Shown: positions 1 to 8,918, counted from the first letter of the stretch. The stretch: DNA of 64,000 bases from Cohnella sp. CFH 77786 (GCF_019400745.1 NZ_WJIB01000020.1:1-64000), one strand, 5' to 3'. Program-made: numbers and translations. The notes: generated by a model not told the origin, from the sequence alone.

Positions 1-354
1 CAAGGGAACTTCATGGTGGGCAGAAAGACGGAGAAGAAGCGACTAAAGCGAAGCATTGGGAACGTGCAGGAAACGATGAGAAGAATGCAGCATGAAGCGG
101 TTGAGACACAGGCGATAAAGATAAACCAGATGCTGCAGGGCCCTTATGCTTACTACGGAATGGCTGGCAACATGAGGTGCCTGAGCAAAGTCTATGCTGC
201 TACCGTCACCTACTGGCGGAAGGTGCTGAGCAGGCGAAGTCAGAAAAGCTATGTAACCTGGGAAGAATACCGCCACATTCGCACATTATTTCCCCTTAAG
301 CGACCGAAACTCTTCATCCCCTACAATCGATTGAAGACCTACGCTATGCTGTGA
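1..354 (+). CDS. ltrA: Group II intron reverse transcriptase/maturase, C-terminal part (5' end outside window)
   Basis: The frame is open from base 1, so the gene begins before the window. The visible part ends at a TGA about 12 nt before intron domain V. It carries the family's C-terminal thumb/maturase signature: a conserved stretch around YAYYGMAGN, then RRSQK, a TWEEY segment and a closing FPLKRPKLFIPY. LtrA-type proteins splice and mobilise the intron RNA that encodes them. An intron RNA domain V directly downstream is the expected arrangement. Only about 117 residues are visible, so whether the upstream polymerase (YADD) part is intact cannot be judged. Confidence 0.88.
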   Translation, partial: QGNFMVGRKTEKKRLKRSIGNVQETMRRMQHEAVETQAIKINQMLQGPYAYYGMAGNMRCLSKVYAATVTYWRKVLSRRSQKSYVTWEEYRHIRTLFPLKRPKLFIPYNRLKTYAML

Positions 355-365
355 ATCCATTTCTG

Positions 366-463
366 AAGAGCCCGGTGCGGGAAATCCGCACGCCGGGTTC
401 TGTGGGGGTTCGGGCCACCAGCTACCCGGAGTCGGGGGCTAGCCACCCCCTCTTACCCGATTA
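366..463 (+). ncRNA. Group II intron 3' end (domains V and VI)
   Basis: Bases 368-400 fold as a domain V hairpin: GAGCCCGGTGCGG, a GAAA loop, then CCGCACGCCGGGTTC. About 60 nt of G/C-rich stem with a TTACCCGAT-like end follows, where domain VI and the 3' splice site should lie. It follows the intron-encoded protein stop by about a dozen bases, as usual. The exact 3' boundary is uncertain. The rest of this gap (464-658) shows no gene, only GC-rich sequence with no feature I recognise. Confidence 0.8.
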
Positions 464-658
464 TACGCCTCTCGGAAGTGATCTTAGGGTAAATCCCCCC
501 GAATAGGGCGGGCGAACACCAAAAATAGCCATGGACAGGGGGGCGTCGCGAGGAGGGACGTGAATGAATGCCGGCGCAAATGTACGGCCAAGGGAACTAG
601 ATTTTGGTATTGTTAGTCGAATCAGTTGCCAAACACAACGAAATCCAACGCCTTCAAA

Positions 659-1066
659 TTAACTGCCAAGTAATCCAGGTATTTTGTTTTTACCCAATGA
701 TACAATGTATTGATCTAATTCCAAAATCTTTGATGATTCTTTTGCTTTGTAATAAGTATTATTAATTTTCAAAAAACCTGTACTTATATATTCCAGATCT
801 CGCTCGATTTCCAATGTGAAATTTTGACCTACAGAGTCAGGTTTATTTATTATTTCGTAATTTAAGTTCTTGAGCACAGTTACAATATGCTCGATTATTT
901 CCTTTTGAGTTAATGTCAATTTATTCCCATCTCCGTACGTAACCAAAATTTTTTGAGGTGTAACGAGCAAGTCGGCGGCAGGGGTATTCGTCATAGGCTT
1001 TTTACCACATCCGATTAGTAGCAGGATACAAACCAACATCGGGAACAACTTTTTAATAATTATCAA
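659..1066 (-). CDS. Small lipoprotein of unknown function
   Basis: 135 residues with a short Lys-containing N-terminus, a hydrophobic core and the lipobox LLIGC (Cys about residue 20), predicting signal peptidase II processing and a membrane-anchored extracytoplasmic protein. The start is TTG, chosen because AGGGAGG lies 7 nt upstream. The mature part is polar and Lys/Asn/Ile-rich with no recognised domain. The gene is clearly AT-richer than genes further right in the window, so it may have been acquired. No partner gene is adjacent: it sits between an intron end and a regulator remnant. Confidence 0.72.
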   Translation of the reverse strand: MIIIKKLFPMLVCILLLIGCGKKPMTNTPAADLLVTPQKILVTYGDGNKLTLTQKEIIEHIVTVLKNLNYEIINKPDSVGQNFTLEIERDLEYISTGFLKINNTYYKAKESSKILELDQYIVSLGKNKIPGLLGS

Positions 1067-1351
1067 TTTAATCCCTCCCTTTGATAATTAGACGAAACGA
1101 AAACGGTATTTGTTCCGGGATTGCCTAAATCACTGGCTCTTATAAGGTACGGAGCCGATTCACTTTCTTTTCGCTCCGATCGCACGACTTAGCAAAGCAA
1201 GTTCGAGCAAGATATTTTAGGCAACTTTATGCTTGATTCCACTATTCTCTGCAATATTATGGTTGATTGTTTGACTGAAATCGTAGGCTCTACAATTTGT
1301 TTTAGGTAGTATACGGCAATATTATGGTTGATTCTTTGGTAATATTATGAT
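1067..1351. other. AT-rich intergenic region with short imperfect repeats
   Basis: No gene is seen. A motif GCAATATTATGGTTGATT occurs near 1251 and 1316. Degraded relatives (GGCAACTTTATGCTTGATT near 1220, AATATTATGATTTAA near 1341) occur nearby. The repeats run up to the truncated end of the MerR remnant, so they may mark an old rearrangement point. Confidence 0.5.
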
Positions 1352-1899
1352 TTAAATCACACTGTCTCTTTCCTTATCATTATGCTGCAAAGCATAAGCT
1401 CTAGCCATCGCCTCGTGTGCAAACCCAAGGTCGAATCCGCCGAGATGGTGTTCATGACACAGGCGCAAGGAAGATTTCGCATGATGCAGCGCGGGTTCAT
1501 CCCTGCCCACCAGGGCGTATGCCCGGGAGATTTGCCATTCTCCCCGCGCCCAATTCAGCGGCGTTCCTACGACACCCCAATGATATCTGGATGCATGTGC
1601 CATGTGGATCATCAGTTCATTATCCCCGGCATCGCGATTCGTTCGGTCCATTACATCCCATGCAGCGTTGAATAAATCCGCAGCCAACTGACGGTGAACA
1701 GCGCGGTCCACAACCGATCGATGCTGGTCCACGTCCATACCCTCCTCGGCATATAAATGAGTGGATAAATCTCCAAAGTCCGGCAGGGATCCATCCCGCA
1801 GAGCATCCAGAGCGGAATCGATGGACTGAATCACCTTCTGCAATCGGTGCGTATACTCACATTCGCCATTCGAGCGACTTCACGGATTCTAAATCTCAT
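1352..1899 (-). pseudogene. MerR-family regulator remnant with internal deletion and frameshift
   Basis: From the ATG at 1899, behind GAGGGGGCGGG, the frame reads MRFRIREVARMANVSIRT. This is the start of a MerR DNA-binding domain (usually followed by LxYYDEIGLL). It then runs into a stop after DCRR. Overlapping it in another frame is RLQKVIQSIDSALDALRDG, which resembles the dimerisation-helix end of MerR proteins. A 140-residue C-terminal region with ARGEWQISRAYAL follows. The simplest reading is a deletion of the rest of the HTH and part of the coiled coil (about 80 codons) that also broke the frame. The C-terminal part (1352-1843) stays open as a 163-codon frame with no good Shine-Dalgarno, so it is probably not translated alone. 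Confidence 0.66.
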
Positions 1900-2105
1900 C
1901 TCGCATCCCGCCCCCTCTTTTCCAAATTATAGAGGATCACGTTACGTGAGAGTCAACAGGATATCGCGATAAAGGTGGAGCCGTAACGCTGCATGTCTCA
2001 AATCTGGGGAATTGTGAGAATTCGAAAATTGGGATATGATTGCTTTGGATTAGCATATTGGTTTACTGATTAATGATTATATTAATTTAATGGAGTTGAT
2101 GTCTC

Positions 2106-2891
2106 CTGTACCCTCATCATCAAGCCGCCATTGAAGCCATTACCAACAAGCTGAAAGGAAGACCCGACGTACAAGGTGTAATCATTGGAGGTTCCGTGGC
2201 GCATGGGTTCGCGGGCGAAAACTCCGATATCGACGTCATGATCGTCCTTTCCGAAGAGGATTACAAGAAATCCTGGTCCGTCCGTGATCTGGGTTATTTC
2301 GAAACGGAATCTTGTTCCTATGAAGGCGGATACGTAGACGGGAAAATGGTTTCCGCTTCTTACATCAAACAAGTGGCCGAATCCGGCAGCGAACCTGCCA
2401 AGTTCGCTTTCCAGGATGCGTTCGTCACCTATTCCAATATCGAGGGACTGGAGCAGTTGGTCCAAGCCGCTCCCCGGTATCCGGTAGAGAAGAAGGCGGA
2501 GAACATGCAGAAGTTCTATGCCCAATTCGAAACCTGGAAATGGTATTACTATGAAGGGCTCAAACGGAACAATCGGTTATTGATCGACTACTGTTTGACC
2601 CATTACGTCTTTTTCGCGGGAAGGTTGATTTTGGTCTACAACGAAACGCTGTTCCCGTCTTACAAGTGGTTCTTGAAGGTGCTGGAGGGGGCCGGGAAGA
2701 AGCCGGAGAATATGATGGCGGACATTAATCGCATACTGGAAGAACGTACGCCGGAAGCCGTCGAGATCCTGTACAAGAGTATCGTGGAGTTCCATCATTG
2801 GTATCAGGCGGAGCATCACTGGACGGTGCAATTCATGATGGACAGCCAGTTGAACTGGCTGGACGGACCTGTTCCGATCCTCGATCTATAA
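2106..2891 (+). CDS. Nucleotidyltransferase-domain protein (start uncertain, possible frameshift)
   Basis: The protein carries the polymerase-beta-like motif GGSVAHGFAGENSDIDV with the metal-binding DID, as in MNT/aminoglycoside-type nucleotidyltransferases. A helical C-terminal domain rich in Trp/Tyr follows. The GTG at 2196 would cut off the GGS of the motif, so the true start must lie upstream. The frame is open only back to 2100 and lacks ATG. An ATG at 2099 behind a GGAG is in another frame and would join this one if a single T near 2114 were removed. Either a CTG at 2106 is used or the gene has a one-base insertion. Substrate is unknown. A terminator follows. Confidence 0.72.
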   Translation: MYPHHQAAIEAITNKLKGRPDVQGVIIGGSVAHGFAGENSDIDVMIVLSEEDYKKSWSVRDLGYFETESCSYEGGYVDGKMVSASYIKQVAESGSEPAKFAFQDAFVTYSNIEGLEQLVQAAPRYPVEKKAENMQKFYAQFETWKWYYYEGLKRNNRLLIDYCLTHYVFFAGRLILVYNETLFPSYKWFLKVLEGAGKKPENMMADINRILEERTPEAVEILYKSIVEFHHWYQAEHHWTVQFMMDSQLNWLDGPVPILDL

Positions 2892-2900
2892 AGAGTTAGG

Positions 2901-2937
2901 AAGGCCAGAAATCCTGATCTGAGGAATCTGGCCTTTG
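2901..2937 (+). terminator. Intrinsic terminator after the nucleotidyltransferase
   Basis: A perfect stem AAGGCCAGA / TCTGGCCTT lies 10 nt past the stop codon. Its T tract is short (TTTGCTGTT), so strength is moderate. Confidence 0.65.
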
Positions 2938-3059
2938 CTGTTCCTATTTTCAAACGAATTCGACACCAAACCCCGGTTCCATGGCATCATGGCATAACGG
3001 CTATTTTATTCCATAATATAGTTTGGGTTCTTATTCTCGAATAGCAGGGAGCGATCGGA

Positions 3060-3653
3060 ATGAGCAAACGCGTATTGATCCTGACGGGCGACGGGGCAGA
3101 AGTATTGGAGGTTTACTATCCGTATTTTCGCGTGAAGGAAGAGGGCTATGAAGCGGTCATCGCGGCTCCGAAGAAGCAGACGCTGAACACCGTATGCCAC
3201 GATTTCGTCGAGAATTGGGAAACGTACACGGAGAAGCCGGCACATCGGCTGCCTTGCGATATTGCGTTCGCCGACGTGGAGCCTTCCGATTATGACGCTC
3301 TTATCATTCCGGGGGGCCGGGCGCCCGAATATATCCGCTCGGATGCCGATCTGCCGCGGATCGTCAAACATTTTCTGGACACGGATAAACCGATCGGAGC
3401 GATTTGCCACGGCGCGCAAGTTTTCCTGGCGCTCAAGGATCGCACTTATTTCGAAGGCCGCACGCTCAGCGCCTATAACGCCTGCCGATTGGAGGTCGAA
3501 GCGCTTGGGGCGCAGTATGCGGACGGCACGCTGCACGTGGACGGCAATATCGTGTCCGGACACGCGTGGCCGGACCTGCCCGGTTTCATGCGGGAGTTTC
3601 TGAACTTACTCGGGCAGCCGGTCAGACGGAGATACGAGAACGCCGTTTCTTAA
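3060..3653 (+). CDS. DJ-1/PfpI family protein
   Basis: 197 residues, the usual size for a single-domain PfpI/DJ-1 protein. The nucleophile elbow is AICHGAQ, with Cys116 followed by His117. The family Glu (Glu90) sits in GGRAPEYI. This family includes glyoxalase III/deglycase-like enzymes, proteases and stress chaperones; the sequence does not decide among them. The ATG at 3060 follows AGGGAG with good spacing. The protein is cytoplasmic and monocistronic, with terminators on both sides. Confidence 0.85.
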   Translation: MSKRVLILTGDGAEVLEVYYPYFRVKEEGYEAVIAAPKKQTLNTVCHDFVENWETYTEKPAHRLPCDIAFADVEPSDYDALIIPGGRAPEYIRSDADLPRIVKHFLDTDKPIGAICHGAQVFLALKDRTYFEGRTLSAYNACRLEVEALGAQYADGTLHVDGNIVSGHAWPDLPGFMREFLNLLGQPVRRRYENAVS

Positions 3654-3667
3654 AACAACAAAGAGAG

Positions 3668-3700
3668 TGAGCAGGCCCGCCGTACCGGGGTCTGCTCTTT
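3668..3700 (+). terminator. Intrinsic terminator after the DJ-1/PfpI gene
   Basis: Stem GAGCAGGCCC pairs with GGGGTCTGCTC (one G-T wobble), followed by TTTTGT. Confidence 0.75.
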
Positions 3701-3744
3701 TGTCGATTCGGCGAAGAGTACGAAGCGCTCCGATGAATGCAACG

Positions 3745-4671
3745 CTATAGATAGAACTGCTTGGCAAGGAACACGAGGATGGCGATGAGGATCGGAATCG
3801 TCCATTTCGCCCCGGGGACCTTCGCATTTATCAATCTATCTGCCGTAGATCCCGTGTTCGTTTCGGCGATTTGCTTCATCCTCTTCAACAGCGCCCAGCA
3901 CAAGAAGATGGCAGGTATCGACATGACGCCCGTTAAGGCCAACGTCATCCATGGCACATGATCGCCATGACCGGAGATGTTTTGGACAAGATCGCCTTTC
4001 TGCACATAAGACCCGATTACATACGTAATATTGGTAGCCATGTGGACGGCGATACCGGGCCAGATCGACCCTGCATAGAGAACGATAAGAGCGGAAACGA
4101 AAGCGGCGGCGAAAAGTTCCAACAGCCGATATGGATTATCGTGGAACAACGCGAACAAGAAGGAGCTCATCACCGCTGCGAGAAGCGGCCCTCGGCTTTG
4201 GTAGCCCGTCAGCAGAACGCCCCGGAAAAGCAGTTCTTCGCAGATCGGCGGAAGAATGCCGATACATACGACAAGTATTGCCAGCTCCAGGGGATGATTG
4301 GCGATCGGATAGACGGATACTTCATATGCGTAGCCTGTGAAGGCTAACACGGATTCGGTTGCCTGATGCAGGAACAATAGCGGTACTTGGCTCGCGATAT
4401 AGACCAAGACGGCCAACATCAAAACGGAAACCGGCACTTTTCTTAATCGAAAAGTCGATCGCAGCGATAGTCCTCGAATTCGGCTCCACGCCGCACCCGG
4501 CAACAGATTGAGAACAACCTGTCCAATCAGCACATAGAGGGCAAAGAAACCAAGATCGCCGGCTGCCAGCCAGCCGCTCCTTTTAAATATTTCCGTGACG
4601 GCAATGCCTGCCGCATAGGAGAATAGAAAAATCCATCCCGCTTGCGCAGCACCCAACGATCCGCGTTTCAT
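3745..4671 (-). CDS. CPBP-family intramembrane glutamic endopeptidase (CAAX protease-like)
   Basis: 308 residues with about eight hydrophobic segments. The Abi/CPBP motifs are all present: EELLFR (Glu145, Glu146, Arg150), a second motif FALFHDN with His177, and HMATN with His210. Members are membrane proteases related to eukaryotic Rce1; in Firmicutes they serve in bacteriocin immunity, peptide maturation or unknown roles. No bacteriocin gene is adjacent, so the substrate is unknown. A GAGG lies about 7 nt upstream of the ATG. The gene is convergent with the DJ-1/PfpI gene. Confidence 0.85.
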   Translation of the reverse strand: MKRGSLGAAQAGWIFLFSYAAGIAVTEIFKRSGWLAAGDLGFFALYVLIGQVVLNLLPGAAWSRIRGLSLRSTFRLRKVPVSVLMLAVLVYIASQVPLLFLHQATESVLAFTGYAYEVSVYPIANHPLELAILVVCIGILPPICEELLFRGVLLTGYQSRGPLLAAVMSSFLFALFHDNPYRLLELFAAAFVSALIVLYAGSIWPGIAVHMATNITYVIGSYVQKGDLVQNISGHGDHVPWMTLALTGVMSIPAIFLCWALLKRMKQIAETNTGSTADRLINAKVPGAKWTIPILIAILVFLAKQFYL

Positions 4672-4835
4672 TACGACAGCCTCGCATTCTCGAATGATCG
4701 ACCCGCTGCATCCCCTTTATTCTATCTTCAAGTCTTTCACGGCTTCAATGTTTATCGAAGCTCACCCGCCTTAAAAGTACATAAAGAACCAAGTGTGCAA
4801 ACAATACTTGACATCTGTTCCCGTACTTAAAGAAA

Positions 4836-5075
4836 CGGAACGAAAGCACCGCGCTCGGATCGGCATCTTGGGAATGTGGAGCGGCACTTATCTTTCTATG
4901 CGCCTTGTTGGTCCTGTTCGGCGTTTTCGGGCAAATTTCCGCTTTGGGAGGGATATTGGCCGTTCCGGTAGCCGCTTACGAAAAGACGCTTGCGGTACGG
5001 AGCGTGAAAGGATTCAACACTTCTTCCCTCGTGTTCCGGTCCGTCCGAGAGAATACGAACGGAATGGCGGTTTAG
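4836..5075 (+). pseudogene. C-terminal remnant of a DUF4386-like membrane protein
   Basis: From about 4878 one frame reads a hydrophobic helix (LIFLCALLVLFGVFGQISA), then GGILAVPVAAYEKTLAVR and KGFN, ending at a TAG at 5073. A helix followed by VPxAxxExxLAVxxxxKGFN is how DUF4386 proteins end. There is no start codon or Shine-Dalgarno, and the frame upstream of 4860 looks non-coding, so only the end of a gene survives. The rest of the gap between the CPBP gene and the chemoreceptor holds a possible TTGACA element near 4808 but no intact gene. Confidence 0.5.
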
Positions 5076-5091
5076 CGGTGCGCAGAGCAAA

Positions 5092-5127
5092 GCCGGCAGT
5101 CGCTCGCGGGAGCGATCTGCCGGCATC
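5092..5127 (-). terminator. Terminator of the decarboxylase-chemoreceptor operon
   Basis: A long stem GCCGGCAG-TCGCTC / GAGCGA-CTGCCGGC closes over a CCGC loop just past the chemoreceptor stop. On the minus strand it is followed by TTTGCTCT. Confidence 0.75.
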
Positions 5128-5158
5128 GGCTTTCCTGACAAGGTCAGATTATGCGGCG

Positions 5159-6901
5159 TCATGTCGTGAATTTCGCGATGGAGCTGTGGAGTTCCTTCGA
5201 CAGGTTGGACAATAAACCGATCGTGCCGGTGACCTCTTGAACGGCGGCGCTTTGCTGCTGAGCGGCCGCGGCCACTTCCTGGAAGCCCGCTGCCTGCTCT
5301 TGGGTGACGCCGGAAATCTGTTCCATCGAATCCGAGAGCGTGGAGAACGACTGTTTAAAGCCGGACAGCGTTTCCGCCAACTGGTCGGTCCTGCGCGAAT
5401 ACTCGGAAATGCCTTCCTGGATGATTTTGAAATTCTCGAAAGTGCCGCTGATGCTTTCATGTCCCTGTTCGACCGCCTGATATCCTTCGGCTACGCGATC
5501 GATGACGTGCGCGCTGTTTTCTTGCGTACCCGTAATCAGTTCGACGATCGATTTCGCCGCATGGTCGGACTGCTCCGCCAGTTTTCTCACTTCCGAGGCC
5601 ACGACGGCGAAGCCTTTTCCTTGCTCGCCCACCCTGGCCGCTTCGATGGCGGCGTTCAGAGCAAGCAAGTTCGTTTGCTGCGAAATATCGGAGATCATAT
5701 GAATAATTTCTCCGATTTCCCGTGAACGCTCTCCGAGCCTTTCCGCCGCTTCCCGTGAATGCAGAATGACTTCCCTCAGAACTTCCATTTGATGAAGGGC
5801 CTGTTCCACCAGCTCTTGCCCTTGGGCGGATTGGAGCTTGACCTGATGGGTCATTTCCTTCATCCCCTCCATCTCGGCAGTTACTTCCTTCAACTCGGAA
5901 TCCATTTGCCCGATGGTCGCGGTTCCGCCGGTGATGTTTTCGACGATTTGGGTGACGCCGTCCGACATCTTGTTCATGGATTGGGCGATTTCCCCGGAGC
6001 TCTCGCTCGTCTCCCTGGCCGACTGATGCAGGGTTCGGCTTGTTCCGGCGATCTGTTCGGAAGTGCTGGAGATTTGCCGGATCAAATCCCGGAGATTATC
6101 CCCCATGACGCGGAAGGACGCGGCGAGCTTGCCGATTTCGTCTTGGCGGTCCAATTCGAAACGGTCGCGCAAATCGCCTGAAGACACTTTCTCCGTGGCG
6201 ATCATCAATTTGCGAAGCGGCTTCGTCACGAAACGGCTGATCCAAATCGCGATCAAAGTCCCGACCGCGAGAACGATCGCCGTAATCGTAAACGTGGTCC
6301 ACGAAATCGCCGCGCTCGTCTCCGGGACGACGGAAGCGTTCAAATCGATGCCAAGCAGCGTGTTGATACCGCCTTGCGGGTTCTTAATCGGCATGAAGAT
6401 GGATTTATGGATGCCGTATTCGTCTTTATAAATCCCGCTGACGACGGTTTTGTCCCCGGCAAGCGCGGCTTTCATTTCGGACGTGAACGGATAAGGCGTT
6501 CCGTAATCGTCCGGCACGTCGGACAGTACGACAATATGCTCGTTTCCGCCCTCGTTGGACAGCACGTACACATTTTCCAGACCATTCTCTTTTTTCAGCT
6601 GCTCCAGCGCTTGCTTGATTTGCCCGTATTGGGGGGCTTGCTTCGATCCGATGGGCGAATCGAAGCCGGGGATAGCGGCAATCGTCCGGTAGGCGACTTG
6701 AATATTGGTATTCAGGCGATAGTCGAATTGCTTCAGCAGCTTGTCCGTCAGCTGTCCGTTTACGATCTGGCTTGATACCGTGAAGGCTCCACAGGTGATG
6801 AGGAGTAGGAGCAGGATGCTGAAGACGATTTTGACCGAAAGATAGTGGGTAAACCAATGGACGATTCGTTTAGCGAAGGATTGAACCCTATGCTCCGACA
6901 C
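5159..6901 (-). CDS. Methyl-accepting chemotaxis protein
   Basis: 580 residues with classical MCP topology. TM1 lies at about 20-45. An extracytoplasmic Cache-like sensor follows (about 50-200), then TM2 at about 205-228, a HAMP domain, and a cytoplasmic coiled coil. The coiled coil holds the signalling hairpin (IGEIIHMISDISQQTNLLAL, AARVGEQGKGFAVVASEVRKL). It should control a CheW/CheA array. The ATG lies inside the 3' end of the upstream decarboxylase gene (14-nt overlap), so the two are translationally coupled and share the c-di-GMP riboswitch. The ligand is unknown; coupling suggests it could be an amine or amino acid handled by the decarboxylase. Confidence 0.93.
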   Translation of the reverse strand: MSEHRVQSFAKRIVHWFTHYLSVKIVFSILLLLLITCGAFTVSSQIVNGQLTDKLLKQFDYRLNTNIQVAYRTIAAIPGFDSPIGSKQAPQYGQIKQALEQLKKENGLENVYVLSNEGGNEHIVVLSDVPDDYGTPYPFTSEMKAALAGDKTVVSGIYKDEYGIHKSIFMPIKNPQGGINTLLGIDLNASVVPETSAAISWTTFTITAIVLAVGTLIAIWISRFVTKPLRKLMIATEKVSSGDLRDRFELDRQDEIGKLAASFRVMGDNLRDLIRQISSTSEQIAGTSRTLHQSARETSESSGEIAQSMNKMSDGVTQIVENITGGTATIGQMDSELKEVTAEMEGMKEMTHQVKLQSAQGQELVEQALHQMEVLREVILHSREAAERLGERSREIGEIIHMISDISQQTNLLALNAAIEAARVGEQGKGFAVVASEVRKLAEQSDHAAKSIVELITGTQENSAHVIDRVAEGYQAVEQGHESISGTFENFKIIQEGISEYSRRTDQLAETLSGFKQSFSTLSDSMEQISGVTQEQAAGFQEVAAAAQQQSAAVQEVTGTIGLLSNLSKELHSSIAKFTT

Positions 6902-8567
6902 CTACAGTACCTCCTGTATCTGATTGAATCTCGTCGCTCTCATAGACTTGAGCGATGATTTCTTTGAGATAGCGGACGATGCCGCTCACATGCTCGACTT
7001 GCGTGTAGGGAGAAATCACGAAAAACTTCGCTGCGTAAAGCGCGATATGGCCGCCGTCTGCCGTCGGAACGATCAAATGCTTCTTCGTGTCGCCGAAGAA
7101 CATTCGGTCGCGGCGTTCTCCCAGCGTTTCGAACAGCTTCTCGTTTAATGCGTTCGTCTGGCGGATCTCCGTAAGCGTGCAGCTTCCGGACAACTCTTCC
7201 CGGAACGATCGGCCCCCTCCCGGATAAATCCGGAACAGCGTGACGAGACCCGGATTGTCCGGGTTGACGATCACCGCTTCGGGGATTTGCGAGGCAAGTT
7301 CTCTTCGGAATGCCAGATTGACGTCGACGAACTGGGCCAGGAGACGCTGGTAGCCTTCGACCCCGAATGCCAGGAGCGCGCTGTACATGCTGATGGAACT
7401 GGCCATTCGGGAGCATTCGAGCGTATACCCGGTATGATACTGACCGTAGCCGCGATGGCCGACGTACGGCGTTTCGTCCGGGTCCAGATCCAGCAGCCGC
7501 AAATCCGCGGCGTCTTTCACCAGCAGCAGGCTTGTCAGATAAGGGGTTTGTCCGAGCTTCTGGAAGTCGAAGCACAAGGAGTCCGCCATACCCAGATGCG
7601 TCATCCTGCCTTGGATGGTTTGCAGAGCCTTAAGCGTCTCCGGTTGAAGAGCAAGGGGATTGGCGGCGAAGTCGTAATCGTTGAAGAAGGCGAAAAAACC
7701 GCCAAGAGCGGAATCTGCATGAATATGCGGCCTCTTCAAGCCATGGGCTTGCGATACGGCTTTCGCGGCTTCGTAAATTTCCCTTACATTGTCTATGCCC
7801 AGCGCATCCGTCGTCCCCGTTGTCGCGACGATATAAACGGGTACACCTCCTTTACGGATGACGCTTTCCATTTTATCACATAAATCCGCTACATCCATCG
7901 AGCTGTCGGCTTTCGTGCGGACCTTAACCAGATTGCGGCTGCCGAGCCCCGTCGCTTCCATCGACTTGAACAAGCTGTAATGCGCGGCTTCGGAGCAAAA
8001 CGCGTACAGCCGGTCCGGCACTCCATTCGCCATCGCATCAGGGACAAACTTGCTGATCGCGATCCGCAGTCCGGTAAATATCGCACCCTGACCGCCCCAA
8101 GAGGTGTAACCCCCGCTTTGCAGCGGATCGTATCCGACCAGCTTGGACATCATGCCGATGACTTTGACTTCCGCTTCCGCTCCTGCAGGACCGTAGACAT
8201 CCCATAAATTGTTGCCATTCACGATGAAGGCGGTGATCATGCCTAGAATGCCCGGAATGCTGGCCATGGGCAAGATGTTCGTCAAAAAATACTTCGTATG
8301 GTACGGATGCGCGTGCAGCAGCTCCAGCAGCCGGTCTCCCACTTGTTCCATGGGAACGCCTTGCCCTGGAATTTCGCTTTCCAGAAGCAGATCGTTGTAA
8401 AACGAGCCGGAACGCCGTTTCGTGCCCTTCAAATAGACGGAATCCGGATCCTTTAACGCGTCGGCACCCGTCAGAATTTGCCCGATCAGCCTCATCATCA
8501 GCTCCCGTTTATCCGGGTTCCCGTCATCGCTCGGAAACCATTGTCTGACATCGGGCGTATTTCTCAT
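6888..8567 (-). CDS. PLP-dependent (group II-type) amino-acid decarboxylase
   Basis: 559 residues from the ATG at 8567, chosen because GGGAGAG precedes it; the frame extends further upstream without a better start. The fold-type-I PLP signature is visible: a Gly/Ser region (SGGYTSWGGQGA), an HxxxxK-spaced stretch with EAAHYSLFKS, HADSALGG (PLP-pyridine Asp), and DFQKLGQTPY, whose Lys should form the Schiff base. The family includes glutamate, aspartate (PanP-like) and aromatic amino-acid decarboxylases; I cannot assign the substrate. It is first gene of a two-gene operon with a chemoreceptor, controlled by the riboswitch at 8720-8810. Confidence 0.82.
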   Translation of the reverse strand: MRNTPDVRQWFPSDDGNPDKRELMMRLIGQILTGADALKDPDSVYLKGTKRRSGSFYNDLLLESEIPGQGVPMEQVGDRLLELLHAHPYHTKYFLTNILPMASIPGILGMITAFIVNGNNLWDVYGPAGAEAEVKVIGMMSKLVGYDPLQSGGYTSWGGQGAIFTGLRIAISKFVPDAMANGVPDRLYAFCSEAAHYSLFKSMEATGLGSRNLVKVRTKADSSMDVADLCDKMESVIRKGGVPVYIVATTGTTDALGIDNVREIYEAAKAVSQAHGLKRPHIHADSALGGFFAFFNDYDFAANPLALQPETLKALQTIQGRMTHLGMADSLCFDFQKLGQTPYLTSLLLVKDAADLRLLDLDPDETPYVGHRGYGQYHTGYTLECSRMASSISMYSALLAFGVEGYQRLLAQFVDVNLAFRRELASQIPEAVIVNPDNPGLVTLFRIYPGGGRSFREELSGSCTLTEIRQTNALNEKLFETLGERRDRMFFGDTKKHLIVPTADGGHIALYAAKFFVISPYTQVEHVSGIVRYLKEIIAQVYESDEIQSDTGGTVGVGA

Positions 8568-8671
8568 GATTCTCTCCCTCTCTCTGATCGATATGTATTT
8601 TAATCGGCTTTGTCCCTCGTGATGGAGATGAAAATGAAGGAGAGACGGCCGGATCAAAAGTAAGGGCAACA

Positions 8672-8719
8672 AAAAGCGACGCACCTATGCCCCGCTAAAG
8701 GCGTAAGGACGTCGCTTCG
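8672..8719 (-). terminator. Riboswitch expression-platform terminator
   Basis: On the minus strand AAGCGACG pairs with CGTCGCTT, closing a loop of about 30 nt, followed directly by TTTTTGTT. It lies right after the c-di-GMP aptamer and about 100 nt before the decarboxylase start, as a transcriptional control element would. Confidence 0.8.
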
Positions 8720-8810
8720 AAGGAAGGCAACTGGCTGACGTTTCCGCGAATCGCGGAAGTAGTCCCTTTAGCTTTGCGTCACTACTTTTCAGTAGTTTTG
8801 CCGATGGAAC
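8720..8810 (-). promoter_or_regulatory. Cyclic di-GMP-I (GEMM-I) riboswitch
   Basis: On the minus strand the order is GGCAAAAC, a P2 hairpin ACTACT-GAAA-AGTAGT with its GNRA tetraloop, GACGCAAAGCTAAAGGGACT, a P3 hairpin (TTCCGCG-ATT-CGCGGAA), and the closing GTCAGCCAGTTGCC. These are the conserved elements of the GEMM-I aptamer, including the GCAAAGC core and tetraloop-receptor layout. It should sense c-di-GMP and control the decarboxylase-chemoreceptor operon through the terminator at 8672-8719. Confidence 0.92.
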
Positions 8811-8889
8811 GTATGAAATTGTAGACGGTCCCAAGTCGCAAACCGCTAGGGCTTAAGTAAGGAGTCGTTTCCAATTCATTCCTAGACAT

Positions 8890-8918
8890 ATCTTACTGGT
8901 TTACGTCGGATGAATCAA
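8890..8918 (-). promoter_or_regulatory. Probable sigma-A promoter for the riboswitch RNA
   Basis: On the minus strand TTGATT and TAAGAT are separated by exactly 17 bp. The -10 lies about 80 bp before the aptamer core. Confidence 0.55.
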
